A DNA stretch of 64,000 nucleotides, taken from assembly GCA_028284775.1 (NCBI GenBank), contig JANQRB010000006.1:1-64000 (forward strand). Reading direction: 5' to 3'. Positions 1-8,846 of the stretch are shown here, piece by piece. The stretch comes from Candidatus Kapaibacterium sp. (GTDB lineage: Bacteria; Bacteroidota; Ignavibacteria; Kapaibacteriales; UBA7675). The first letter of the stretch is position 1. The number at the start of each line of letters is the position of its first letter. Position numbers and translations under genes: made by a program. Under the pieces are notes generated by a model that was not told the origin of the DNA, ran no database searches, and was given only the letters and a program-made list of their open reading frames with translations.

Positions 1-1
1 T

Positions 2-415
2 CCGGTACCCGATGTCGCCGCCGCCGGAACTAAGGTGGACTCCACGAAGGCACGGCGCGGCGCCCGCAGCATCGGCGACCCCGGCGGCAGGGTCATGGAC
101 CGGGGGCTGGCAGATTTCGGCAGCGGTCGCGGTCGCGGCGCCGGCTACGGAAAGATCGACTGGGGCGGCGGCGGCAACCGGACAGTGCTGGATAAAGTGT
201 TGCCGGAGTACCCGCCCGGAATCGATCGTTCCGTAGAAGTCAAAATGCGATTTTTTGTCGAACCCGGCGGACGCGTCACCAAAGTGCTGCCGATTGCCAA
301 AGGTGAACCCAGCCTCTCGCGTCGCGCTGTCGAAGCCTTGAAACAATGGAAGTTCAGTCCCCTGGACAGCGAGCAGGAAATGGTCGGTGTCATCACCTTT
401 ACGTTTCAGATTTAG
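2..415 (+). CDS. TonB C-terminal domain protein, 5' end outside window
   Basis: The frame is open to the left edge, so the N-terminus is missing. The visible part has a Gly/Arg-rich linker (about residues 1-60 of the fragment) followed by a TonB_C-type domain: PEYPPGIDRSVEVKMRFFV, then SRRAVEALKQWKFSP and a terminal ITFTFQI strand. In this family the C-terminal domain crosses the periplasm and contacts outer-membrane receptors, or is reused in energy-transducing TonB-like proteins. A GTG at position 35 could start translation, but the glycine-rich linker before the domain suggests a longer protein with an N-terminal membrane anchor upstream. Domain call is firm; which TonB system it serves is unknown. 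Confidence 0.75.
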   Translation, partial: PVPDVAAAGTKVDSTKARRGARSIGDPGGRVMDRGLADFGSGRGRGAGYGKIDWGGGGNRTVLDKVLPEYPPGIDRSVEVKMRFFVEPGGRVTKVLPIAKGEPSLSRRAVEALKQWKFSPLDSEQEMVGVITFTFQI

Positions 416-862
416 GCCCGCGGGCGAGAATCCACAACGAAAAAACAAGTCCGTCATCCCGGCAAACTCCTTTGCAACGGCAGAGTCATAGCCGCAAAGC
501 CAATGCAGAGCGTAATTGGATTTTGATTGCTTCTTGCCTATTTTTGTAGTTTAAGCTGATTTACATCAATGTGATGTAGCATCTCCGCCGTTCCTTCGCA
601 CAATGTACTTCTTGCGCATCTTCGTCGATTTCTGCTGGGCCGCACTCTTTCGGGGAGAATCGTTCTTCCGCATATCGTAAAGGCGGAGAAGCGCTCTTGT
701 ACACGATGCTTCGTATTGTCGTTATAAACGGGCAATGAAGAAACACTCTGGGGTGTTGAGGTCGGAAATCGGAGACCGTGCTTTAGTGAGCTATGGTTCC
801 CGGTGCGAATTGCCGATCCGCTGCGAAGCTGATACTTGTCCAACAACAGTTAAAACGATACG
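416..862. other. Intergenic region upstream of glgA, no gene seen
   Basis: This 447-base stretch lies between the TonB-like gene and glgA. Short open frames on both strands show no family motif and no ribosome binding site. It must contain the glgA promoter, but I see no convincing consensus, operator or terminator hairpin. Confidence 0.5.
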
Positions 863-2338
863 ATGCCGAAACCGCTTAGTATATTGTTTTGCGCCAGTGA
901 AATCTATCCCTTTGCAAAAACCGGTGGGCTGGCGGATGTAGCCTATGGCCTGCCGCTTGCTTTGCGAGACATCGGGCATGACATTCGGGTAATGCTGCCC
1001 AAATACGGTCCGATCAGTGAGCGTAAAAACCGGATTCATGAAATTAACCGGCTCAAAGATTTACCAATTCCCGTTGGGGACAAGTCCGAACTGGCTACCG
1101 TTAAATCCTCGTCGATAGTCAATCCGCGCACGAAAGTCCAGGCTTATATGACGACCAATCACCTCTACTTCGATTCGAAGTGGGGCGTCTATTCGGACCC
1201 GGAAAGCGGGCAGGACTACGAAGACAATGACGAGCGTTTCATATTCTTCAGTCGCACGGTCATCGAGACCTGTCTGCTGCTTGGCTGGTTCCCCGATTTG
1301 GTTCACTGCAATGACTGGCACACAGCGCTGATTCCGGTTTATATGCGCGAAGTCTTTCCGGAGAAATTCAAAAACACCAAGATTGTTTTCACCATTCACA
1401 ATATCGCCAATCAGGGCTCCTTTGCTTTTAAGAAGACCTTTGCCAAGACCGGCTTCCCGGAGCGGATCGCCGCAAACGTGCGTCATAAAAACGCATTTAA
1501 CTTCATGAAGGCCGGCATCAGCTACGCCGATCATGTTACCACGGTCAGCCCGACCTATGGTCAGGAAATCATGAATAATGCGGAGCTCAGTCAGGGCCTG
1601 AGTACGGTGCTCAAAAAGCGCAAGGATGTCTTTACGCCGGTCTTGAACGGTATCGACACCAGTATCTGGAATCCCGACAAGGATAAGTTGATTCCGAAAA
1701 AGTATAACGAGTCGTCCGTCGACAGAAAAGAATTCAACAAAGAAGCCCTGCTTGAGAAATTCAATCTGCGCTATCGGCCCGGGACGCCCGTTTTCGGTAT
1801 GATTTCGCGTCTGGTGGAACAAAAGGGATTCAGTCTGCTGCGCGAAGCTGCTGACAAGCTGCTTGCAGAGGATCTTCAGCTGGTCGTCCTTGGCGAAGGA
1901 GACAGCGACATTGAACAGTTCCTGCAGGAGCTGCAGCAGCGTTACCCCGACAAAGTGGGCGTCCAGATCGGTTTTGACGATCCTTTGGCGCACATTATCG
2001 AAGCCGGCGCCGACATGTATCTTATGCCTTCGCTGAATGAACCCTGCGGACTGAACCAGATGTATTCCTTCGCCTACGGTACAGTGCCGGTAGTGCGGCA
2101 TACGGGCGGCTTGATCGATACCGTACGCGAAGAGGCTACAGATGACGGGGCAAGCAATGGATTTGTCTTCAGTAAATTTGAAGCTGACGATATGCTGGCG
2201 GCTGTCAAACGGGCCATCGATGCCTTCCGCGATCGCGATCGCTGGCAGGCGCTGATACAGCAGGGCTTGAGTGAAGATCACTCCTGGAACAAAGCCGCCC
2301 TGGCCTACGAAGAGATTTATCGTTCCCTGTACGTCTAG
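863..2338 (+). CDS. glgA: Glycogen synthase (ADP/UDP-glucose starch synthase type)
   Basis: A 491-residue GT5-family enzyme that adds glucose from ADP-glucose (UDP-glucose in some members) to a growing alpha-1,4-glucan in the cytoplasm. The N-terminal KTGGLADV nucleotide-sugar loop is at residues 19-26 and HCNDWHT marks the first Rossmann domain. NGIDTSIWNP, FGMISRLVEQKGF and the C-terminal SLNEPCGLNQMYSFAYGT segment with the catalytic-loop glutamate are all present. Length is normal for GlgA. The ATG at 863 places the conserved LFCASEIYPFAKTGG near the N-terminus as in homologues, although no strong Shine-Dalgarno precedes it. No other glycogen genes are nearby, so it appears to be a stand-alone gene. 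Confidence 0.95.
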   Translation: MPKPLSILFCASEIYPFAKTGGLADVAYGLPLALRDIGHDIRVMLPKYGPISERKNRIHEINRLKDLPIPVGDKSELATVKSSSIVNPRTKVQAYMTTNHLYFDSKWGVYSDPESGQDYEDNDERFIFFSRTVIETCLLLGWFPDLVHCNDWHTALIPVYMREVFPEKFKNTKIVFTIHNIANQGSFAFKKTFAKTGFPERIAANVRHKNAFNFMKAGISYADHVTTVSPTYGQEIMNNAELSQGLSTVLKKRKDVFTPVLNGIDTSIWNPDKDKLIPKKYNESSVDRKEFNKEALLEKFNLRYRPGTPVFGMISRLVEQKGFSLLREAADKLLAEDLQLVVLGEGDSDIEQFLQELQQRYPDKVGVQIGFDDPLAHIIEAGADMYLMPSLNEPCGLNQMYSFAYGTVPVVRHTGGLIDTVREEATDDGASNGFVFSKFEADDMLAAVKRAIDAFRDRDRWQALIQQGLSEDHSWNKAALAYEEIYRSLYV

Positions 2339-2457
2339 AATGTCGGCACGAGGCTGAAATCGGCAATGGGATGCTTTTTACCTCAATAATCCTTTGCCCT
2401 CGCCGTATATTTGGCCCTGAATTTCATGCAATATTCTCACGAACCTTGGATGTGCGG

Positions 2458-3834
2458 ATGATCAGGTGCGTCTGGGCCCTGCTGGCGCTTCTATCGCTCT
2501 TGCCCTTGCTTTCCGCTTGTAATGATCAGCCGACGGCGATCGGTACGGATTTTGTGGTGGACACCGCCGACACCTATGTGCTCTCCTCCGTGGAAGTGCC
2601 GATACTCACCGGCTATGAAAATGCCACGATTCAGAACTTTAACGTCGGTCGCCCGCTCTTCAATGCCGGCCCGCTCTATGTCGGCCGCAGCGACGAAATC
2701 GAAGCCTTTTCCATTCTCGGATTTGCGACGCTCGATAACATCGATACCTTGCTCATTCGCTATGATACGGTGACGACGGACAACGTGACGCGCATTGAAG
2801 CAGAGCTCAAAGAATACAGTATCGATGAAGTGCGCCTTAAGATTTATGCGGGCGATTATCTGATCGGCGACACCAATAACCTGCAACTGGCTTTTGACAT
2901 CCGCGAATTCCAGGTGCCGGAAACTCTGGAAATGGCGCATCAGGACACGGTCCGCAACCTGACCCTTGAACGCATCGATGCTCTTGTAGATGATGGCACC
3001 GTTCAATTTGTCGAGCCGGCGATTCACAATTTTAACGAGTCCATCGACTTTAACGACGACAGTCTCAGCGTAGTGGACCTTCGAATCGAAGCGGAAGAAT
3101 TACTGCGGCGCTGGTTCGAACGCCGGCTGAGTTTTCTGCAGCGCAGCTTCGAAGACAAGGAGGCCACCGCCTTGTTGACTGAGTACTACGGTCTGGCTCT
3201 TCAACCCGCAGCCGGCGGGACCGCGATCCGACAGTTTCTGACGCCGACGTCGGATCGGCTGGACGACATTCCTTTCTCGACCCTCGAAATTGTGATCAGC
3301 CTGCCCGAAGAAGGCCGCAGCGAGACGCTCGTCATAGAGGCCGGCAATGACGGCAGCTATGTACGCGCTCCGGCGCATGAAGTAGGCGAGACGATCGTAC
3401 TGCAGGGTGGGGCCGCAACACGCGCGCGTATCACAACTGATGTCTCCGCGATCCCGAAATTGTCGAGCATCGCCAAGGCCGAACTTATTATGACGATCGA
3501 CCGCAGCCGATCGCTGCTTGGCAAGGGCCGCGAGAACGAAATCAATCTCGTGGCAATGCGCCTGGTTGAAGAACCTTCCTTTGAGTTCAGCAGTGTGTTC
3601 GGCGACATTACCCTGCCTGAAAACGGCTCGGATCAGTATGTGTTCGACGCTCTGGCCCGGATCGTTCAAACCTGGGTCAACGGCGAACCGGGCGATAACT
3701 TCGGCCTGTTGATGCACATCGATCTGACCCAGGAAGTCAATGAACTCAGCCGTCTGGTTTTTTATGGACCCGAAGCGCAGGACCAGGCCAAACGTCCGTT
3801 TTTGCGGATCTTCTATCATACTCGTCCGTTTTGA
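2458..3834 (+). CDS. Envelope lipoprotein, DNRLRE/DUF4270-like
   Basis: A 458-residue predicted lipoprotein. The ATG at 2458 gives a short charged start (MIRC), a leucine-rich core and the lipobox LLSAC, so signal peptidase II cleavage before the cysteine is expected. The open frame extends further upstream, but starting there would bury the signal peptide. The C-terminal half (KAELIMTIDRS, WVNGEPGDNFGLLMHID, FLRIFYHTRPF) has the pattern of the beta-sandwich modules seen in DNRLRE or DUF4270-type surface proteins of the FCB group; this is a resemblance, not a firm assignment. The gene ends 18 bases before the outer-membrane barrel gene, so the two are probably co-transcribed and may act together at the outer membrane. 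Confidence 0.6.
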   Translation: MIRCVWALLALLSLLPLLSACNDQPTAIGTDFVVDTADTYVLSSVEVPILTGYENATIQNFNVGRPLFNAGPLYVGRSDEIEAFSILGFATLDNIDTLLIRYDTVTTDNVTRIEAELKEYSIDEVRLKIYAGDYLIGDTNNLQLAFDIREFQVPETLEMAHQDTVRNLTLERIDALVDDGTVQFVEPAIHNFNESIDFNDDSLSVVDLRIEAEELLRRWFERRLSFLQRSFEDKEATALLTEYYGLALQPAAGGTAIRQFLTPTSDRLDDIPFSTLEIVISLPEEGRSETLVIEAGNDGSYVRAPAHEVGETIVLQGGAATRARITTDVSAIPKLSSIAKAELIMTIDRSRSLLGKGRENEINLVAMRLVEEPSFEFSSVFGDITLPENGSDQYVFDALARIVQTWVNGEPGDNFGLLMHIDLTQEVNELSRLVFYGPEAQDQAKRPFLRIFYHTRPF

Positions 3835-3852
3835 GAATAGCGCAGATCCTGA

Positions 3853-5103
3853 ATGAATTCAATCCAAAACAGTATGTTGCAGCGAATTGCACTCCTTATA
3901 CTCGTCCTGGCCGGTCTTGCGCTGGCACCCGGCGTCGGAGTAGCTCAAGGGGGCTCTAACTATTCCATCTTTGGTTACGGCGATATCCTGGAGCATTCCA
4001 GCACGGTATTCACCGGACTGGGCGGTACCTCGATTGCCGTGACCTCGCCTTACGCCATCAACGTCGCCAACCCGGCTGCTTTCAGCAGCGTGCGTACTAC
4101 CCGGCTTCAGGGATCCTACCTGTTTCGCCAGTCGCTGAATGACGACGGCAGTTCGACGGTCGCGCAAAACAATGGCAAGCTGCAGGGCATCGGCGCTCAC
4201 TTTGCAATCGATACATCCCTGGGAGCATCTTTCGGCTTTGGGCTGCGACCCTACAGCAGCGTCAATTATTTGTTTCGCTCAAGCTTTGAGCAGCAACTGG
4301 ACGGCGTCACCGTAAATACAATTACTGATTATCGGGGGAAAGGCGGCCTGTCGGTGTTGTATTTTGGCGGCTCCTACGAAGTGATGGAACATGTAATATT
4401 GGGTCTGACGGCCAACTACTATTTCGGTACAATTACATCATTTGATTCCACCTATTACAGCAATAGCAGCTTCCGCGACAGCTATGTGCGCATCGAAGAC
4501 AATTTCAAGGGCGCCGGAATTCGATTAGGCGCGCTCTTCGAGGTGACCGATAAGCTGACGCTCGGCGCCGTCGCCACGCTGAACGGCGATCTGGAGGTCA
4601 ATCGCGAAACCGAATTCAGCGTTCTGAGCGACAGTTCCTTTGTGGATGCCCCGCTGGCCGATCTGCCACTGAGCCTTGGGCTCGGCGCCAGCTATGCCAG
4701 CGGCGAATTCGTGTGGAGTGCTGATATCTTGTCAATGGACTTTAGTTCGCTGGAGTACCGGGACGGCGGACAGGCAAGTTATCGTCGATCCAACCGCTAC
4801 AGCCTTGGCATGCAATGGCTGCAAACGACCAACAAACTGAAGCAGTTTCGCGATCATTGGGTGTGGAATTTTGGTCTCGGCTACCACGAACAATATTATC
4901 AGGTTAATGGCAACGGGATCGATGAAATGTACGCATCGATCGGCCTGCAGCTGCCAGTGACCGACAGAGCAATGCTGGACGCCTCGCTGACAGTAGGCAC
5001 CCGCGGAAGTACCGACAACGGCCTGATTCAGGAGTCTTTTTTCCGGGCTGCTTTTGCTTTGTCGATGGGCGATACCTGGTTCAAGCCGTTCCGCGGTCGC
5101 TGA
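3853..5103 (+). CDS. FadL/PorV-like outer-membrane beta-barrel protein
   Basis: A 416-residue exported protein. It has a signal peptide of about 31 residues (hydrophobic IALLILVLAGLALAPG, cleavage after GVAQ) followed by SNYSIFGYGD and ANPAAFSSV, the pattern of the OMPP1/FadL/TodX fold in which the N-terminus forms a plug. Alternating short beta strands rich in Gly, Tyr and Phe continue to the end. Members transport hydrophobic substrates, or serve as T9SS shuttle components (PorV); which applies here is not decided by sequence. It follows the lipoprotein gene by 18 bases and probably shares its transcript. Confidence 0.65.
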   Translation: MNSIQNSMLQRIALLILVLAGLALAPGVGVAQGGSNYSIFGYGDILEHSSTVFTGLGGTSIAVTSPYAINVANPAAFSSVRTTRLQGSYLFRQSLNDDGSSTVAQNNGKLQGIGAHFAIDTSLGASFGFGLRPYSSVNYLFRSSFEQQLDGVTVNTITDYRGKGGLSVLYFGGSYEVMEHVILGLTANYYFGTITSFDSTYYSNSSFRDSYVRIEDNFKGAGIRLGALFEVTDKLTLGAVATLNGDLEVNRETEFSVLSDSSFVDAPLADLPLSLGLGASYASGEFVWSADILSMDFSSLEYRDGGQASYRRSNRYSLGMQWLQTTNKLKQFRDHWVWNFGLGYHEQYYQVNGNGIDEMYASIGLQLPVTDRAMLDASLTVGTRGSTDNGLIQESFFRAAFALSMGDTWFKPFRGR

Positions 5104-5198
5104 TATGCCTCCGTCCGACCGTCCTAGAATTCAGTAGGATATAAATCATCTATCCTGTAATTTTGAGATTCTTGTACAAAATTGCCTGGAATCTTTGC

Positions 5199-5993
5199 AT
5201 GAAATGGTTGAAAAACGCCGCCGCACTTTTTGTGGCATTTGGGATCGCGATATTCACCCTCTACGCTCAGGACGACGACCTCGAAGATTTTGACTTTGAA
5301 GACATCGACGAAGAAGAAACGGACGTCCCGTATTTCGCAGTTGCCGCCGGCTTCGTCGGAACATGGTACTTTCCGGATCTCGACCTTGTCAATGAAGCGA
5401 TGGGGCGAGTGATCCCTAACGGCGAAGAATTTTCTACGCCATTGTTTTTGACCGGCTGGCAGGGATTTTTGGGGATTGGTCTGGTTGATAATCTGCGCGT
5501 CGGATTCATCAGTATGTCGGGCGCCGAGACAGCCGAAGCAAGCGTCACTCTGGATGATAACAATCAAACAACTGTCGACCGGCGCTTTGAATACAATGTT
5601 TCGTTCAACGGCGTGAATGTAGACTATGCCTTTCCGATCAGCCGTGATCTGGTCGTGCTGCCCGGTGTCGTCTTCGGCTTTGGTGAATTGGTTATGTCGG
5701 CGGCGCAGTCGACGGAAGACCGCGACTATGGCCGCGTTTTCGACTTTGACGATGAGGGCCTTAATTATTTTCGGCATCTGGAGGCATCCCACGTTTCGCT
5801 GCAGGGCAATGTAAATATTGAATATTCGCCCACGCGATTTGCGATGCTGCGTCTTAATGCCGGCTATATTCTTAATGCCGATGTCGGAGATTGGACGGTT
5901 GATTTTGTTAACAGCAATTTGACAAATCCGCCCGATATTTCAACCTCGGGCTTTACGGCGCAAGTCGGCATCTTTGTCGGTTTGTTTTATTAA
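5199..5993 (+). CDS. Small outer-membrane beta-barrel protein with acidic N-terminus
   Basis: A 264-residue exported protein of unknown function. The ATG at 5199 starts a normal signal peptide (MKWLKNAAALFVAFGIAIF, cleavage near LYAQ); the longer frame beginning at a TTG at 5163 would put a second hydrophobic stretch in front and is less likely. Right after cleavage comes a very acidic segment (DDDLEDFDFEDIDEEE). The rest is amphipathic beta strands and ends in an aromatic strand (GIFVGLFY), typical of outer-membrane barrels. The acidic stretch could bind divalent cations or lie on the periplasmic side; that is speculation. Confidence 0.55.
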   Translation: MKWLKNAAALFVAFGIAIFTLYAQDDDLEDFDFEDIDEEETDVPYFAVAAGFVGTWYFPDLDLVNEAMGRVIPNGEEFSTPLFLTGWQGFLGIGLVDNLRVGFISMSGAETAEASVTLDDNNQTTVDRRFEYNVSFNGVNVDYAFPISRDLVVLPGVVFGFGELVMSAAQSTEDRDYGRVFDFDDEGLNYFRHLEASHVSLQGNVNIEYSPTRFAMLRLNAGYILNADVGDWTVDFVNSNLTNPPDISTSGFTAQVGIFVGLFY

Positions 5994-6026
5994 CATTATT
6001 CCCGACAATTGCGTGGGGCATATCGA

Positions 6027-6100
<74 letters not shown>

Positions 6101-6114
6101 CAGACTATTTCACC

Positions 6115-6149
6115 AGCCCTCGTACAATTTGTGCGGGGGCTTTGTTTTT
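6115..6149 (+). terminator. Rho-independent terminator after the tRNA
   Basis: An 11-bp stem starting AGCCC and ending GGGCT, with the five-base loop AATTT, is followed by TTGTTTTT. It lies 14 bases after the tRNA and explains its 3' end. Confidence 0.8.
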
Positions 6150-6397
6150 CACTCCTCGCCGCTTGGCGGAGTGGCGAAACAAACATCGCGCAAGGATGTA
6201 CAGGGTGTTCGGTGAACGGTCTAATCCAACATACATGATGCCGCGCATCGTGCGCGGAAGATCGCAGGCGGCAGCAAAAGTTTGCCGCATGAAAGGCGCG
6301 GGCGCATTATTTGTCGCTTTGCTGCGTTGGCCGATAGTGTGTCATTCGGGGTAGCATAGCAATAAACTTTTGTCAATTAATCTTTGGATGAAATACC

Positions 6398-6964
6398 ATG
6401 AAAGGGATTATCCTTATTGTCGCGGCGGCGATTTGTGTTTTAGCCCTGGTGCTGTATGCTCAGAGTACCGGTCCTCAGGCTCTGGAAGCCCGCGTCGGCT
6501 TTGCCAGTGCCGGTAATATTGTAGCGCGTCTGCCGGAAACGGCGCAGGTGCGGGCGCAGCTCGACACTCTGAAGGGGCAGTACGACCAGGAGTTGCAGGA
6601 CAAGGTGAGCGAATTGCAACAGAAGATGGATGTCTACAAGCAACGCGAGCAAATGATGAACGAGTTGATCAAAAAGAACAAGCTGGATGAGATCAACGCG
6701 CAGCGCAATTCGATTGAACAGTTTCGTCAGCAAGCCTCACAGGCCCTGGCGCAGAAGGAGCAGGAACTGATGGCCCCGCTTTTTAACAAGGTACAGGTGG
6801 CGATTGACAAGGTCGCGACGGAGAGGAACTACACCCACGTCCTTAACCTCGATGCGGGAAATCCGCTGCTCCTCTATGCCAAGCCGGAGTTTCAGGTAGA
6901 CAGCCTGGTTGTGACCTCAATGGGCTTGCCGTATACGCCGGCGGGCGCGGAAGGGCAGAAGTAG
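6398..6964 (+). CDS. OmpH/Skp family periplasmic chaperone
   Basis: A 188-residue protein with an N-terminal hydrophobic segment (GIILIVAAAICVLALVLYA) that acts as signal peptide or anchor. A beta strand with RVGFASAGNIVARLP leads into a long charged coiled coil (about residues 45-130, many Gln/Glu/Lys) and a C-terminal return strand with the typical YTHVLNL...LLYA pattern. Skp/OmpH trimers hold unfolded outer-membrane proteins in the periplasm, which fits the two barrel genes just upstream. Length is normal. The 6101-6397 gap before it holds the tRNA terminator and probably this gene's promoter, with no other gene visible. Confidence 0.85.
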   Translation: MKGIILIVAAAICVLALVLYAQSTGPQALEARVGFASAGNIVARLPETAQVRAQLDTLKGQYDQELQDKVSELQQKMDVYKQREQMMNELIKKNKLDEINAQRNSIEQFRQQASQALAQKEQELMAPLFNKVQVAIDKVATERNYTHVLNLDAGNPLLLYAKPEFQVDSLVVTSMGLPYTPAGAEGQK

Positions 6965-7051
6965 GCGGGGCTTTGCGTCGAAAGTCGGCAGTGTCCGATG
7001 CCGAGGGGACTTGACTAGAATTATCTCATTCACAAAAGCGAATCATGTATC

Positions 7052-8443
7052 ATGACCAGTAGAATCGAACGCGACTCAATGGGCGAAATCGCAGTGCCCG
7101 CCAATAAATACTATGGCGCGCAAACTGCGCGCTCGCTGCATCATTTTGCCATCGGCGTTGAACAAATGCCGCGTGAGCTGATTCGGGCATTCGGCATTCT
7201 GAAAAAGGCAGCGGCGATCGTAAATGCCGAATTGGGCCTGATCGACGCAAGCGGTCGCGATTTGATCGTCAAAGCCGCCGACGAAGTGATTGAAGGTGCG
7301 CTGGATGAGCATTTTCCCCTGTTCGTCTGGCAGACCGGGTCGGGTACCCAGACTAACATGAATGTTAACGAAGTAATCGCAAATCGCGCGATAGCAATCG
7401 CCGGCGGCGAGCTTGGCAGCAAATCTCCGGTACATCCCAATGACGACGTCAACAAGGCCCAGAGCTCGAATGATACCTTTCCGACCGCCATGCACATCGC
7501 GGCCGCCGAACGCCTGGTGCATGGGCTGATACCGGCCGTCTCGCATCTGCGGGATACTCTGGACCAGAAGGCCGCCGACTTCGCGAACATTATCAAGAGC
7601 GGTCGCACCCACCTGATGGACGCCACGCCCCTTACGCTGGGACAGGAGTTTTCGGCCTATGTACGGCAGCTTGACGCAGCGCTGGAGCGTATTAATGCCG
7701 TCTTGCCCGGCCTGTATCAGTTGGCCCTCGGCGGCACGGCAGTGGGCACCGGCCTGAATACCCATCCCGAGTTTGCCGAGAAAGCCGCCTCGACGATTGC
7801 CGGCCTGTGCAACTTACCCTTCGTCAGCGCGGTGAATAAATTCGAAGCGCTCGCGGCCCACGACGCCATAGTCTTTGCCCATGGCGCTCTCAAGACCCTG
7901 GCAGCCTCGCTGATGAAAATTGCCAATGATGTTCGCTGGATGGCTTCGGGTCCTCGTAATGGTCTGGCGGAACTCACTATTCCCGCCAATGAACCCGGCT
8001 CATCGATCATGCCCGGCAAGGTAAACCCCACCCAATCAGAGGCAATGACCATGGTGGCCGCTCAGGTAATGGGGAACGACGTCACGATCAACCTGGCCGG
8101 CGCCTCCGGCAACTTTGAATTGAATGTCTTTAAACCCGTAATGATCTATAACTTCCTGCAGAGCGTTCGGCTGCTCAGCGATACCTGCACTATGTTCAAC
8201 GACCATTGCGCGGCTGGCATTGAAGCCAACCTGGACCGAATTGCCCACTATCGCGAAAATTCGCTGATGCTGGTGACGGCACTCAATCCCCACATAGGAT
8301 ATGACAATGCCGCGAAAATCGCGAAGCAGGCTTATGCCAACAATACGACACTCAGAGCTGCTGCTATTGAGTTAAACCTGTTAAGCGGAGAAGAATTTGA
8401 TCGTCTGGTGCGGCCTGAGGATATGATCGGGCCCAAATCCTGA
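7052..8443 (+). CDS. fumC: Fumarate hydratase, class II
   Basis: A 463-residue TCA-cycle enzyme that interconverts fumarate and L-malate as an iron-free homotetramer. Landmarks are [10 protein letters not shown] and YYGAQTARS at the N-terminus, [37 protein letters not shown] with the catalytic histidine, and the flexible loop [16 protein letters not shown] carrying the catalytic serine. These motifs distinguish FumC from aspartase and argininosuccinate lyase relatives. Length is normal. The gene stands alone between ompH and the convergent nrdJ gene. Confidence 0.96.
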   Translation: MTSRIERDSMGEIAVPANKYYGAQTARSLHHFAIGVEQMPRELIRAFGILKKAAAIVNAELGLIDASGRDLIVKAADEVIEGALDEHFPLFVWQTGSGTQTNMNVNEVIANRAIAIAGGELGSKSPVHPNDDVNKAQSSNDTFPTAMHIAAAERLVHGLIPAVSHLRDTLDQKAADFANIIKSGRTHLMDATPLTLGQEFSAYVRQLDAALERINAVLPGLYQLALGGTAVGTGLNTHPEFAEKAASTIAGLCNLPFVSAVNKFEALAAHDAIVFAHGALKTLAASLMKIANDVRWMASGPRNGLAELTIPANEPGSSIMPGKVNPTQSEAMTMVAAQVMGNDVTINLAGASGNFELNVFKPVMIYNFLQSVRLLSDTCTMFNDHCAAGIEANLDRIAHYRENSLMLVTALNPHIGYDNAAKIAKQAYANNTTLRAAAIELNLLSGEEFDRLVRPEDMIGPKS

Positions 8444-8466
8444 AATGTTAAATTTGCGTGAGATAT

Positions 8467-8518
8467 AAAAAAACAGCGCAAGGTAGAAACCGAGGTTTCA
8501 AGAGCCCCCTTGCGCTGT
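8467..8518 (-). terminator. Hairpin terminator on the minus strand, repeat copy 1
   Basis: On the minus strand the stem ACAGCGCAAGG/CCTTGCGCTGT is followed by seven T residues. It could back up the nrdJ terminator or protect fumC from read-through. Confidence 0.6.
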
Positions 8519-8538
8519 CCTGTACAAACCACTATACT
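8510..8538 (+). promoter_or_regulatory. Sigma70-like promoter candidate, repeat copy 1
   Basis: TTGCGC and TATACT are separated by exactly 17 bases. The -35 hexamer overlaps the right arm of the hairpin. No gene follows within the interval on the plus strand, so if active it would make a short RNA running toward nrdJ. Based on consensus only. Confidence 0.35.
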
Positions 8539-8635
8539 ACGGAGTTATCGCTTCAATCATAGAGACACAGTACTTAACTATTTGTCTCCAAGGTGTTAAT
8601 TTTTTTTGTTAACATCATTCTAAAGGCGATTAAAC

Positions 8636-8685
8636 AAAAAAACAGCGCAGGGGCAAAACCGAAGTTTTTAATCCTCTTGCGCTGT
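8636..8685 (-). terminator. Hairpin terminator on the minus strand, repeat copy 2
   Basis: Same arrangement as copy 1: on the minus strand a GC-rich stem is followed by seven T residues. Confidence 0.55.
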
Positions 8686-8705
8686 CCTGTACAAACCACT
8701 ATACT
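8677..8705 (+). promoter_or_regulatory. Sigma70-like promoter candidate, repeat copy 2
   Basis: TTGCGC and TATACT again sit 17 bases apart, exactly as in copy 1. Consensus-based only. Confidence 0.35.
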
Positions 8706-8784
8706 ACGGAGTTATCGCTTCAGCCACATTGACACAAGACTCACGTATACGTCTCCACGAATCATGCAAAAAGTTCAATTCATC

Positions 8785-8821
8785 AAAAAAGCCCCGCTCA
8801 AACTTGTGAACGGGGCTTTTT
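8785..8821. terminator. Bidirectional terminator at the nrdJ 3' end
   Basis: The arms AAAAAGCCCCG and CGGGGCTTTTT flank a 14-base loop, giving a T tract on both strands. It lies about 25 bases beyond the nrdJ stop codon and is the likely main terminator for nrdJ. Confidence 0.85.
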
Positions 8822-8846
8822 GATTTACAGCGTATCTTCAAGGTGC

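Larger units (their letters stand above)
8467..8555. repeat. Tandem intergenic repeat, copy 1 (hairpin plus promoter-like core)
   Basis: This 89-base unit starts with seven A residues, then an inverted repeat with arms ACAGCGCAAGG and CCTTGCGCTGT, then a block shared with copy 2: CTGTACAAACCACTATACT and ACGGAGTTATCGCTTCA. The second copy begins 169 bases downstream. Read on the minus strand the hairpin is followed by a T tract and would act as a terminator for transcripts coming from nrdJ. Confidence 0.75.
8636..8722. repeat. Tandem intergenic repeat, copy 2
   Basis: This 87-base unit repeats copy 1: seven A residues, a hairpin with ACAGCGCA/TTGCGCTGT ends but a diverged interior, then the identical block through CAAACCACTATACT to TTATCGCTTCA. 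The interior loop has changed while stem ends and the downstream block are conserved, which suggests selection on structure or a recent duplication. Confidence 0.75.

Noticed and set aside
1061..2281. 406-codon open frame on the minus strand
   Set aside because: It lies entirely opposite glgA, which has full family motifs. The antisense translation shows no family sequence.
8522..8545. Minus-strand GTAGTATAGTGGTTTG resembles a tRNA D arm
   Set aside because: No acceptor, anticodon or T arm can be paired around it in either repeat copy.
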